DNA of 64,000 nt from Phorcus lineatus (lineage: Eukaryota; Mollusca; Gastropoda; Trochida; Trochidae): positions 60,715,022 to 60,779,021 of the forward strand of contig OV121081.1 of assembly GCA_921293015.1 (NCBI GenBank), in the 5' to 3' direction. Both the position numbers and the translations under genes were made by a program. Every line of letters begins with the position of its first letter. The stretch's first letter is position 1. Positions 48,675-59,993 of the stretch are shown here, one piece after another. The notes below the pieces were generated by a model, which was not told where the DNA came from, did no database searches, and saw only the letters and a list, made by a program, of their open reading frames with translations.

Positions 48675-49189
48675 TATGTTGAGGAACATGTTGAGGAGAA
48701 TATTGGTAAATACAGTTCCATTCATCCTCAAGAGTAACGTTGTTACAATATATCGACAAACACCATTGGTTCAAAGTACCTATCTTAAAGTCTTCCAATT
48801 ACTGAAGCTATGGTCAATATGTTACCAAGGCCTTAATTTTGTCATGCTACCGTGTGTTGTTACTTCTGAAGTGTCTACTGTTGTTAATGTGTCGACTTAA
48901 AATCTTTTGTTCTTCAATTGAGTTGATACGATTTACTACTATTGTGTGACTGGGCCTTAAACATGTATATCATAATTGTAATCTTTGATTTCAAATGTTT
49001 ACAGAAAATGTGTATTTCCGATGCAAATTAAAGTTCGACATATGAGTCGGATGTTTGTTTGTTCTTTTCGTCGTATAGCGAGGGGAAAGGACAGTCTTAT
49101 TTATTTGATGTATTGGGTATCGAGATGTCAATGTCATCTGATGACGTCTGTTTATTGTAAGACGACCAAGATATTGGCATATGAATGAA
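48675..49189. other. 3' flank of R4
   Basis: Unique AT-rich DNA; no poly(A) signal was found close to the stop and no further gene. Confidence 0.45.
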
Positions 49190-50740
49190 AACATATCGGA
49201 CATTGCTGCAAAAACGTCATATACAATCTCCTTTTTATAGAAACGTCATATAACAGCCATTGTTGTATGAAACGCATAAATGTCATTAAAGCAGAGCCGT
49301 CGACATAGGTCATTGATGCACAAACGACACACAAAGACCATTTTTGCACAAACAACGAAATATTTTGTTGTACAAACGTCACATTAAAGTCATTGTTGCA
49401 AAATCATCATTAAAGTCATTGTTGGACAAACGTTAAACGGGCACAGAGTATGATGTTTGATTCAAATATGTCAAACTTGTGTTATTATATCGAGAACCAC
49501 TGGTTGTATCTGAAAATTACAATTTTAATGCTTATCAGTTCAGTATAGTTAGAAAAAGCAGCTTTGACTTGTGATTTGTGATAAAAAAACGGACAGCGCG
49601 TCAATGTCTCAAACTTATCTACAGCACTCACAACGACAGATATGGTATGGCAGTATTAAGCATATCACATAAGTATTATACAAATAAATCGGACGTAGAA
49701 TTTCAACCTAGTATAATTAATATTGCCTTTTGTCGATAATTATTTAAAGTAAGTAGATATCATCATAATTTTGGCATTAAGGTGATGACAATGCAATTAT
49801 GTCGACATGACTTGAACTTTACGCAAACCCATGGTATATTGGTTACTAATTAAGCGACATAAACAATTTTGAAACATATTCTGTGTCAGTCACTTAAATG
49901 TTATTTATGTAAAGAGCCACATGTAGGAAATGTTTAAAATCACACACGGGGGCAGTAGTGCACAAATGTCACAGAAAGGAAACTTATACATTAACATGAC
50001 GTCAAGGGCATTGAAATACACTGACGTTACATAATGGACATTGCTGCATAAAACCACTTAAGGGACACTGTTGCACAAACGTTACATAAGAGACATATTT
50101 GCACAAACCGTCACGTTGAGGTCATTGCTGCACAAACGTCATATATAAAACAATGCTGCACAAACGTTACATAGAGGACACTGCTGTACAAACGTTAAAT
50201 AGAGGACACGGCTGAACAAACGTTAAATAGAGGAGATTGCTGCAAAAACGTTAAATAGAGGACACTGCTGTACAAACTTTAACTAGAGGACAATGCTGTA
50301 CAAACGTTAAATAGAGGACACTGCTGTAAAAACGGTACATGGAGGACACTGCTGCAAAAACGTTAAATAGAGAACATTAATAGAAGAGGCAAAGACAAAA
50401 TAGAGGCAAAAAGGTTAAATATAGGCCACTGCTGGAAAACGTTAAATAGAGGACACTGCTGCACAAACTTTACATGAAGGAAATTGCTGCATAAACGTTT
50501 CATAGAGGACAATGCTGCATAAACGTTACATAGAGGACAATGCTGCACAAACGTTACGTTGGGGACATTGCTGTGCCAAATCACTTGGAGGACACTGCTG
50601 CACAAAAGTTTCGTTGGGGACATTGCCGTACAAAACCACTTTGAGGACATTGCTGCACAAACGTTACATGAAATAATTAGTGCGTTGATTAAAAGTCACA
50701 TGGAGACCATTGCTGCACAAAAGTCACGATTTACTTGTCC
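49190..50740. repeat. 28-29 bp degenerate minisatellite between R4 and R5
   Basis: A unit with core CTGCTGNACAAACGTTA and spacer AATAGAGGACA repeats in two blocks, about 49190-49440 and 50030-50740, separated by unrelated AT-rich sequence. Substitutions are frequent (CAT/CACTG, GTTA/GTCA). It would lie in the presumed 5' intron of R5. Confidence 0.82.
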
Positions 50741-51884
50741 AGACGAACATCTCAAGATTCATGTCTACGAATTCCTGACCTAAGTTATTGACTTGACATG
50801 CAGTATAAACTCGTGATGTTTTGACCCTTTGGCAGTCTGAGCATCGATCACTCTTTTTTCGCTATCGTTGATGGTTGGGAATCTTAGACCTAGTTGAGCT
50901 TTTAATGAGAGATATTTGATACAATAGTACGAACGACGAGATCATCACAGGATTACAGATATCTCAGGTAAATATACTTAATGTTTTTGTCTTCACATCT
51001 CCTTTCCTCACTCTGTTTCATTTCTTCACTTACTTTTATCAGCTCAACTTATATGTGAACACAACCAAAGATGAGGAATATATTTTAGTAATCTGTATGT
51101 TCAAAATGGCAAAAAATGCGTTCTGTTTTAACCATGAATTATAGTTAAATATGTAATTAAAATGTCCTGTTTCAGTTAAAACGACTATGGTTGGTAAAGG
51201 GGGGTGAACATATAATCAGGTGATATCAATGCGGCATATAAGTCAAACTATCATATGTATTATCCATATTATTTTTAGATTTGCGGTAGTTTTTGTGTCA
51301 CTGAAAAAAATGAACGATTTACAATTATTATATTTCATCAAAATGTCAAGGCGACCATGACTTGTTTCCTTTATCAAAACAAAAGTGTTGTTTTGCATTT
51401 TGCAACAGATTAAATTGTTGTAATAACATGGTCATCTCAAGTTTACTTATGACTTTCATTTCGAAAACAAATACTTGCTGTAAATTATTAGTTCCTGTAA
51501 ATAAATTTCCAAAATTACGTTTGTACCAAGTCTCGACTTGAACCTGTTTGTTGTCAATATTCAGCATTAAATGAATGAATGAATAAATGGTCTTTACATG
51601 AAGAAATCACACTAAACAACCATAACACTGGTGTCAACAACAAATGAATCATCTGAGGGTCCTCCTATCCTATTAATCTTTCACCAAACATAATTTACTC
51701 CATAGCTCCTAGTCCAGCACTGCAATGTTTTTCATAGAGTCTAGAAACCCATCTCGCAAATCTGAATTATTATCTGAATACCAACAAATTTATGTCTATA
51801 ACAGCCTAGATTACAACATTTAAAGATATTCCTTATTTTTAAAATATGTTCTCATCATATGTCAATTGTTTTCTTTATTTTCAG
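50741..51884. other. Presumed 5' intron of R5; TM1 exon not found
   Basis: Unique AT-rich DNA ending in the acceptor TTCTTTATTTTCAG at 51884. R5 needs an upstream exon for TM1. I could not recognise one here; a short exon may be hidden. Confidence 0.4.
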
Positions 51885-51894
51885 AGAAAAGAAA

Positions 51895-52671
51895 ATGGTT
51901 AGAATCAACGGGCAATATCGTATCAACCAATCGTTGATGTTCTCACTGGCGATTGCAGAGCCAGTCATTACCATTCTTTCTTCACCACTCATCGTTGACT
52001 TGTATTCCGGCTCACGATTGGCCATGAGCTGTAACCGGAACTACGTTTTGTTCGTGGACGCTGTATCAGTCCTCATCACTCTCTCTAGCATCGCAACAGT
52101 GTTCCTCTGTATCCAGAACATCCTCCGCCTTGTCCCTAAACTCGGTCAAGAAATCGGATCAAGCATCAACTTAGCCGCCGTTGTGACGCTAACATTAAAC
52201 ATAATTCTTACCTCTATTTTCATTTCGGCCATTGCCGGAAGTGAGCCTCAAGCTCGGGATGAATTGGACGATGACAGTTGTTGGTATGGGTTCATGGAGA
52301 AAAACTCAATTGTAGTAGGACTGAAGTCCTTCCTTCCCCAGGCTCTCTTGTGCGTTCTGTTGCTCATTATTGCAACATGTGTTTGCTACAACAGAAACAC
52401 CCGCCCAGAAGATCAGCCATACGAGAACCAGAGTCTCGCCATTGGAGTTTACCTGCCCATCTTATCCATGTTCTTTTTTCAGCTCATCTGTTTCCTCCTC
52501 CGCTTCTCTTTCACGACATGCACGTGTGGCTGGTATACGATGTTAGCCCGCAGAATGACTGGAACTCTTCATTTATGCTTCATCAAGTCAGTGTTGCTTA
52601 CCTCCCTTGAAATCTGCCTGTTTATGTTCATGAGGCGCAAGTATAAGGACTACAAGGTGTTATTGTCATAG
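51895..52671 (+). CDS. Divergent 7TM receptor lacking TM1 in this exon (R5)
   Basis: 258 residues from the ATG at 51895, which follows an acceptor by 10 nt. Six hydrophobic segments lie at about 9-36, 46-78, 88-113, 137-164, 178-203 and 222-246. Alignment with R1-R4 places them as TM2-TM7, with the protein starting in intracellular loop 1. The Cys46-Cys129 pair fits the TM3-ECL2 disulfide, and Glu22 sits where TM2 Asp is expected. The [LM][LI]N and PxxW motifs of the siblings are absent. Either TM1 is encoded by an upstream exon and splicing enters in ICL1 (then ATG 51895 is internal), or the gene is truncated. An AATAAA lies at 53212. It belongs loosely to the cluster; a separate 7TM family is possible. 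Confidence 0.7.
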   Translation: MVRINGQYRINQSLMFSLAIAEPVITILSSPLIVDLYSGSRLAMSCNRNYVLFVDAVSVLITLSSIATVFLCIQNILRLVPKLGQEIGSSINLAAVVTLTLNIILTSIFISAIAGSEPQARDELDDDSCWYGFMEKNSIVVGLKSFLPQALLCVLLLIIATCVCYNRNTRPEDQPYENQSLAIGVYLPILSMFFFQLICFLLRFSFTTCTCGWYTMLARRMTGTLHLCFIKSVLLTSLEICLFMFMRRKYKDYKVLLS

Positions 52672-53418
52672 TTTGTTTCTTTCGTAGAACCTTATGATAG
52701 GCAGGTCTTAAAGACGAAGTCGCATGACGTTCTCGTTACAAGTGAGTAAGTCGTTCGACCGGTCAATGTTGTATTGATTTAATATGAAAAAGAAAAAGAA
52801 GTCAAAAACACAAAAGGGAACGCTAATCATTGTGATTGTTTTACTGTTTCAGTGAGAAAGACCTTATGGGTTTTTAGATCAAGTTCGGAAACAAAATGTG
52901 AATTTCTTATATTTTGTATTGTGTGCTGTTATTCTATATGTATATAAAGTTATTTCTATGGATTATGTTTATTTTTTGCAACAACAATGTAGGTTTCGCG
53001 ACGGATCCAGCGTCAATCACCACACGCAAGCTATGATAACACAATATATTATCCATTAACACTGACTGAGAGCTCACCAAAATCGACTTCTGTCAACTAG
53101 TGTTTAAGGAAGTTTAAATCCAGTTTCCTCATACACTATGTCTCAATGTTTTCCCCATCGATGTGAATACGTTTTCACCATATGCAGAAGAAACTAGCAA
53201 ATATTTATAACAATAAAATGCATTTTTGCCAACATCCACGGTAAACGACAATGTCCTCGCTGAGTCGTGCTATTTCAATTTCAACCTTTATAAACAATTA
53301 TCAACTTGAAATGATATTTTAGTTTCAAATTTATTTTGAAATCATAGTTCGAATTTTAAGAGATGCTGATTGTGCAACGTTTTGTAAATATCAATTTTAT
53401 CATCTCAGTAACTTAAAG
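52672..53418. other. 3' flank of R5
   Basis: AT-rich unique DNA with a possible poly(A) signal at 53212. Confidence 0.45.
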
Positions 53419-54030
53419 GCACTAGTGCACACTTTTACTGTTTAAATTGGCTATTTTAAGGTTTAAGAGGACTTATGCATTCGATTTCTATCGATGCAAT
53501 AAAATACTTAAAATTCTTTATAATTGAGCTGCAATCAACAATGAAAAAAATTAGACAGCCGCTGTCGGCTTGGACATATAAAAAATCTATGGTTAGCTGT
53601 ACACAAAACGGATAAATTATAGACAGTCGAACGCGGCTGAACTAGTATTATGTGCAGCTGTTGAATTTACCTAAACTCTGAACTGAGAACAAAGAATGAA
53701 TTACGTTTTATGAAAGCAATGTTGTAAATAAACCGATTTCATAACACAGCATTAGCATTGTTTTAAATTTTCCAAAGCGGCTGCCGTTTCCGCTTTTTTT
53801 GGTTATAAGCAAAATCTTAATATTTCCGATATCGTAGTTCATGCGGATTTAACGCAACGTAACATTAAATACTTCCGGTCTTTAAAAATCAACTTTACTA
53901 CCTGAATACGTAAATATTTGTTAAATAACTTACGATTTAGATTACTTGATTGAGGATCTTGAATAATATCGAGAGATATGCAGTATCTGTGCATTCGTTG
54001 TGTTTACGAAATATTGGTGTGCACTAGTGC
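53419..54030 (-). mobile_element. MITE family A, copy A2
   Basis: 612 bp bounded by GCACTAGTGCACAC (53419-53432) and its exact inverted copy GTGTGCACTAGTGC (54017-54030). It is inverted relative to A1 and shares the same interior blocks. The left side is preceded by TTAAAG, while the right TTAA is mutated. It is noncoding. Confidence 0.88.
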
Positions 54031-54639
54031 GATAAAGTTTCCCTTCAATGGGGTATGTAAGTCCGGTAAAAAAAAATTTTTTATAAATCTAAAATGATAA
54101 AATTGAAACCACAGAAAGGCCAAGTCGAAACACAAGAACTTCAATAATGATGTTTAAAACGCATAACTAGAAACGGGTAAGTCCTAAAGATCCTTTATTT
54201 CTAAACCATGTTACAACTCTAAATCTCAGAGACCTAGCGCTAGCTATCATGAAACCATGAAGAATTCTATGGTTCACACAAAGACAGGTGCTTGTTCTGC
54301 TTAGAATCTCTTTATAATAATGGTTTCTAATGACAACTATTTAATCATGTGTCAACGGGAGTTATCGTGTCGAGAGATATCGTTGTTAAGGTAATCTTAT
54401 GTCCTGGTATTATATATGAACACGAGATCCGCAGTCCACGACGCTGTATGACGTCATACACTTGGTAACATTACGTTGTTATCACTGACACTTTGGCTAA
54501 GACTGCGCTGTAGGCAGTGATCATACAATTTTCAAAGAAAAATGAAGAGAGATTTTGTGGGTGCATAGAACCTCATACTCGTGTCTTTAGATATCAAATT
54601 TATGAACACTCAGTAAGTAAAACAAAAATAGATAAAAAA
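54031..54639. other. Intergenic, nothing recognised
   Basis: AT-rich unique DNA; the left end of the following family B copy is not resolved and may lie here. Confidence 0.4.
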
Positions 54640-55618
54640 ATAAAATCAAAACATCTGAAGATTTCATGTCCAAAAGACATATATATATGACAAATACTGG
54701 TTTTCCATGAAAATCTAAAACAAAAGCCTTATAAATGCACAGAGGAGTAGATATCATGTCCGATATACATGGATATTAGTTATATAACCTAACAAACACT
54801 ATCAACTCCTAACTGCCCTCCTGGCTGTTTTAGATAAGTCTCCAAAAATTACGTTTGACTATTTGACGCGCTCCACTGTCCGGTTTTCAATCATAATTGC
54901 GACGTCCTACCTTCATATTGCCATTGTTAAAAACAGTAATCTTTAAAATGTGTCTTTTTTTGGTACTAGTCGATACTTCGCGATCTAATGACACCATTGA
55001 TTAAGTTTGACATATCAATTCAATTTATTTCCGGTACTGAAAGGCCACAGGCCTGTAGTACAATACGTGCATGTGTTAAAATGTACACTCTTAGGTACTA
55101 AACCTTAACTTGACAGCAATTAAGTGTAATTTATATCATGTTTCTTGATAAATTCTGATCTAAATAACATTGCATAGTAAACAAACATGGACAGATTTTG
55201 CAGCACTGTATGATTTGTGTTATTCAACAATTCAACGAACTTGAAAAGGTTTGGATGGACAAGGAAGTATCTTTTTATATATAAATTTCTTAGAAAATTG
55301 TAGACAGGGCAAATTAAAACAAAATGATTTTCATCTTCTATTTCGATAAGACTACAAAGCTTGCAAATTCTATTTTCATTTTGGATTGATTTGAATCTTC
55401 AACTCTCGATGAATAAGTCATGTGAAGAACAAGTCTACTTAAAGCTATACGTACGAAACTTTTTTACATTTACACATGAGAGATAGATTTCTGACTCCAA
55501 AGTACATTTAAACATTCTATAATACAGGCATTTACTGGAAAGAGTTATCTTTTAGTCTTCTTGTTAGTTGAAAGATAAATTTATCATATATGACTCCAAC
55601 AACTGACGGAGTGGCTCT
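54640..55618 (-). mobile_element. MITE family B, copy B2, interrupted by a LINE
   Basis: 54640-55015 is an inverted copy of 55640-56020. Both have the same order of blocks: CATGTCCAAAAGACATATA, TAAATGCACAGAG, TATATAACCTAACAAA, ACGTTTGACTATTTGACGCG, CTGTCCGGTTTTCAATCAT and AATGACACCATT. After the inserted LINE the copy resumes at 55590 with ATGACTCC and ends GGAGTGGCTCT at 55618, next to TTAA. It is therefore head-to-head with copy B1. Confidence 0.82.
55016..55584 (-). mobile_element. 5'-truncated LINE inserted in B2
   Basis: The insert is flanked by CATAT at 55011-55015 and 55585-55589. On the minus strand it encodes the C-terminus of a LINE reverse transcriptase: RICKLCSLIEIEDENHF, a LICPVYNFLRN segment and LQNLSMFVYYAMLFRSEF, with the stop at 55122-55120. 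Earlier parts are frameshifted. A 3' UTR of about 100 bp follows and ends in an ATTGAATTG-type tail at 55016. The Cys-Cys-His-Cys knuckle before the stop is typical of these ORF2 proteins. It is a different family from the fragment at 46139. Confidence 0.85.
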
Positions 55619-55622
55619 TTAA

Positions 55623-56092
55623 AGAGCCACTCCATGAGTTGATGGAGTCATTTTTGCCAAACTTAAATAATGGTGTCATTTTATCGCTAAGTATCGACTG
55701 TTACCAAAAAGACAAATTTTAAAGCTTATTGTTTTTTTTACGGTGACACTATGAAGGTAGAACGTCGCAATTATGATCGAAAACCGGACAGTGGCGCGCG
55801 TCAAATGGTCAAACGTAATTTTGGAGATTTATCTAAATCAGCCAGGTGGGCAGTTAGGAGTTGATAGTTTTTGTTAGGTTATATAACTAGTATCCATGTA
55901 TATTGGACGTGATATCTACACCTCTGTGCATTTATAAGGTTGTTTTTAGATTTTCATGGAAAACCAGTATTTGTCATATATATGTCTTTTGGACATGAAA
56001 AGTTAAGATGTTTTGGTTTTATATCACTACATATGACATTAAGGATCGTATCAAAGGTAAATAATATGTTATGAAAATCACGGAGTGGCTCT
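55623..56092 (+). mobile_element. MITE family B, intact copy B1 with TTAA duplication
   Basis: 470 bp with termini AGAGCCACTCC (55623-55633) and GGAGTGGCTCT (56082-56092). Similarity continues a few bases inwards. TTAA lies on both sides (55619-55622 and 56093-56096). The target preference matches piggyBac-type transposition (established for that superfamily). No transposase is encoded. Confidence 0.88.
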
Positions 56093-57638
56093 TTAAGAAG
56101 TAAAAATTCTGCTTCCGTTTTACATGTATATTAAGTTGGAGTTGTTTGGATGACTTTAATTATTAACGGTGTTAAAACAGCGAGATTTGCTGTTCTTTTT
56201 GTCTATAAGAAGGTCATGAGTGCGACTACTATCACGTCACGCGGCAGGACACGCTTCAGTGACCATTGGCACATTCAGTTCTGTTCACTGGTGCTATTAG
56301 CTAGTGTTTCGAAAAAGCCGTATTAAGTCGGCCGATTTCGAAAATTAAAATCAATTTAAATCACTGTCAAATTGGAATAGCCTTCATCTTAATGAATCAC
56401 GAAAGTTGCCATGGGTCATTTCAGTCGATCTTTAAAATCCCACACCCATATAAGCCTTTATTTGTGTCTGCTGCAAATAAATTTACAAAATGTCCATATA
56501 TAGCGACTAAAAAAGGGGGATAGTTTTACCCTCAACTCCGTTCGACACGCCATTGTCATAAATCACGACTTTAACATGTTTCAAGATTCTAATTTTCAGA
56601 AACAACCGATACTTATCGATTAAATAACACCATTAATGAAGTTTTACATATTTGACCTCAACAAATTACTCTAGCTGTGTCTCTTAGACTCCCTTTAATT
56701 GATACTATTTAATAGTATTTATTCAATGTACTCGAATTATATCAAACCATATAATGGCGCCCATTGGTTTACTATGACTTTATCATATATATGACACGCC
56801 AAATAAAAACCCCATTTAGAATATTCAATGATTTACTAACACTTGATGATGGTTTGAGAGTTTACGATGTAACATGGAACTTTTTTTTTAAATGTCAAAG
56901 TCGTTTCAGGAAAAAAATCTACTTCCACTTTTACATTAACCGGAAGTTTTTATCTTTACCATTCGGATCAACGCGAGGGTTCTTGATAACTTGAAATCGT
57001 TATCGATTGTGTGAAGCAAAATCTCGTGTCCGAATTTTTCCGAATGCCAATGTGCAAATGGCGCGTTTGAAACAACCTCTGTAACATTTTATCAAGTTGA
57101 TTTGCAACATGAGAGATACTGCAAACGTTTTGCCGGAGTAAGAAAAGGTACGATAAAGACACTGCTTATTTAAAATTGTAAGTGGCGTTTGAAGGCCGAA
57201 CACAATGGGCCTAAACAGGAACAGAAAACCCGCGTTTACTTGAAATCTCTTGTCTTTTGACTTGTTTGGATATAATTGTCAAATCTATAGGCCCTAATGT
57301 TATTTTTGCTGACTATACTTAAGAAATTCACTATTTTTATTTGCGCACTCCCATAGTTAAATTCCTAAAGTATATGTATTGTATGTTAAAGATACTGTGG
57401 GCAGTTGTAGGCCAATGTTTTCTAAATATCCTTGTGTATGAATGAGAGATCTAAGTCAGATAAGAAAGGCTGTCCCATATTTCAAATATTATTTGAAAGT
57501 GTCAGTAAAAAATTATCTATGAAACCAATAAATACAACATGTTTAACATTTGCAAGTGTTTGAAAATAATTAATTTTAAGTATTGTCTTGTTACATGTCA
57601 CTCCAATGATGCTGTTATACATAATTTAAAGGGAAGAA
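56093..57638. other. Intergenic with a partial family B end (B4)
   Basis: 56580-56700 contains CCGATACTTATCGAT, AACACCATTAATGAAGTTT and GACTCCCTTTAA in the same order as the terminal part of B2, a diverged family B fragment. The rest is AT-rich with no supported gene. Confidence 0.5.
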
Positions 57639-59993
57639 TAGGGCAAACTAACCGAGGTTGGGACAGTGTATCGATTCAAATATTTTGAAAGACTATATGA
57701 TTTATAACTACCTGAAGAAAATGATTATTTTAACACCAAAGTATAAAAGATTTAATATCTTATTTTTCTTATCTTTCTTATCTTTCTCAATAGCATTAAT
57801 TATTTCAATACTAGCCGAAAATAACGGTTTTATATGCATATATCAGGTTTGGACACTTCTGCCCTAACTTCGGACAGTTGCATCTAATCTTCCCCAATGC
57901 ACCCCTGGCTTAAATATTCATCAAAATGATTTTCAGACGTCCCCACTCAAGCAGTGAATAGGCTATGTACAATAATAATATCGGTTTGGGGGAGGATAAA
58001 GTAATTTGCCACTGGTACCGAGCTTGTTTTCCAATGTTAAATTCTTGAAAACTGCTACGTGCGCCTTACCCTTAGAGCTAAACAATCTCATTGAAATAAA
58101 ATCTAATATTGCTGCACTGCGTTACGCAGATAATAGATTTCACTAGGCTTCCTTACCCAAGCCGTCAGGTTAACCTTTGCTTCTGTTTGACCTCCAAATC
58201 TCATTGGCTTGCCGCAGATACCTTCTACCAATCACAGTGCGCGTCTCCTGGTGGTCTTCGAAGAGATTGCATGTGTTGACGCAAGTAGAAGTTGAACCTC
58301 TTATAAATTTTCCATTTTACAGAGAACAAGTTGAAATCATTTGCATATGTCTATTAATACCATTTAACCCAGCAGATTTAGTTATAACATTTTAGTCTTT
58401 GACGAAACATTAGCATATAAACGTCGCATATGACTAATATATAATTATTTAGAAACCTAGTATTGGTATTTGTACATGTTTTGGTTGTTTTTGTTTCTCA
58501 GCATGTTTATGGTTAATTTGTTTCACAAAATTTAATATTATTCAATGATTACTAGAAACTAAAAGACGAAACGTTTATTCAACGTATCTGTTTCCAGAAT
58601 AAGCATTTGGATTGTTACGGTCTACTAAAGGATAACGTTGAGGAATGCAGAGATTGCATTGCGAAAGATAACTTCATAGCTTTTGATTTGACTTGTTTGT
58701 CCAAGAAACCGAGCTAGGGTAAATCAAATGTAAATAAAATACATTAATTCCGGTATTTAGGCAATTCGACATTTGGAAAACAGTTGGAAGGTTTTGGTTT
58801 CCGAGATCTGAAAAGCGTACAAGAGAAATGCAATTCGGCTGCACCATAAATTACGGGGTGATTTTGCTGATTGGCTGATTTGAGTTATGTCAGAGGCAAA
58901 CCCGACAGCTCACGTAACGGAGCCTGGTGAGACCTACACGCGTAATGAAGTGGAGGATATAGATTTCATTTCAATGAGACTTAGCGCTAAACAGTATATT
59001 TTCAAATTTCATTCGTGTTTCCCGAGGTTTGTCTGTTAAATTTAAACATTACGAGTCCTTAAATAGGACCAAGGTCATTTTGACATGTTATCAAAATCTC
59101 AATGTTTACTTATGTTTTCACTTAATATGTACTGATGTTATGAATAATTGGACTATTTGATTATTTTTCTTGGTTATGAATACAGTTAAAGATATTTTGC
59201 CGCCTACTACATTCCTTGACAGAAGAGTCAACATTTACATTGAAACACATAATTATCTTGCTATTTTCTTTCTTGAATCCGTTAATTGTATCTTCAGGCA
59301 AAAATTTTATAAGAAATATTACCGAGGATTTAATATTTATCAAAGGACAGAATTAAAATAACGCACTGAGAAGAAACATTTTACAATAAACAGATCGCAA
59401 TAGTCGCACATATCACTCCCTCATGGATTCCGCGGAGGAATATTAAGAATTCCGCGGCATATTTAAGTCAATTCTGCACCCAATTTTACCCAATCTGCGA
59501 AAGATTCTGCAACTTTAAACACTATAAAGATGCTTCAAATGATAAAATAATTCATGTTATTCACATAACTTACACTTCTTTTAGAGCTGGGTGATATTGA
59601 ATTGCTTTCAAAGGATAAACTTGTGAATGAAACATCTTGAGTTGTGAAAAATATACTTTGTAACCAGTATTTTAGATCGTATTTGTATAACTATACATAA
59701 TTTTGTCCTTTAGCAAACTTGTCCAGGTTTTTTTTTCAAAATATTATCGAGTAACAAAATAAGTAAATTCTGCGGCAGAAAATGATGAATTCTGCAGGCA
59801 TTCTGCATTAAAATAGCTTTTCTGCAGACTATACCATTTTCTGCATTGGAAGCCTATTTCCGCGATTTTTTCTGCAACCGCGGAATTGCAGAATCCAGGA
59901 GGGACTGACATATTATTGCTTCAGCTACAAGTAAAAAGTGTCCGAAGTTCGGGCAACCCCTAGATGGTGTCCGAGCCTTGGCAGATTGCCCTA
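57639..59993 (+). mobile_element. Non-autonomous DNA element, family C, copy C2
   Basis: About 2.35 kb with termini TAGGGCAAACTAACCGAGG (57639) and, inverted, TAGGGCAATCTGCCAAGG (ending 59993). Subterminal AACTTCGGACA (57869) faces TGTCCGAAGTT (about 59939). It matches C1 over its ends and several internal blocks. It has an extra segment of about 1 kb (58040-59070) absent from C1 and a 494-bp nested insertion. No transposase frame was recognised. Confidence 0.82.
59414..59907. mobile_element. MITE nested in C2, 6-bp target duplication
   Basis: The element begins CACTCCCTCATGGATTC and ends with the inverse of CAGTCCCTCCTGGATTC (15 of 17 bases). ACATAT is duplicated at 59408-59413 and 59908-59913. 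The interior is rich in TTCTGCA and TTCCGCGG words, including inverted CCGCGGAATT segments near both ends. It is noncoding. Copy C1 preserves the empty site at 16053-16058. Confidence 0.92.
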
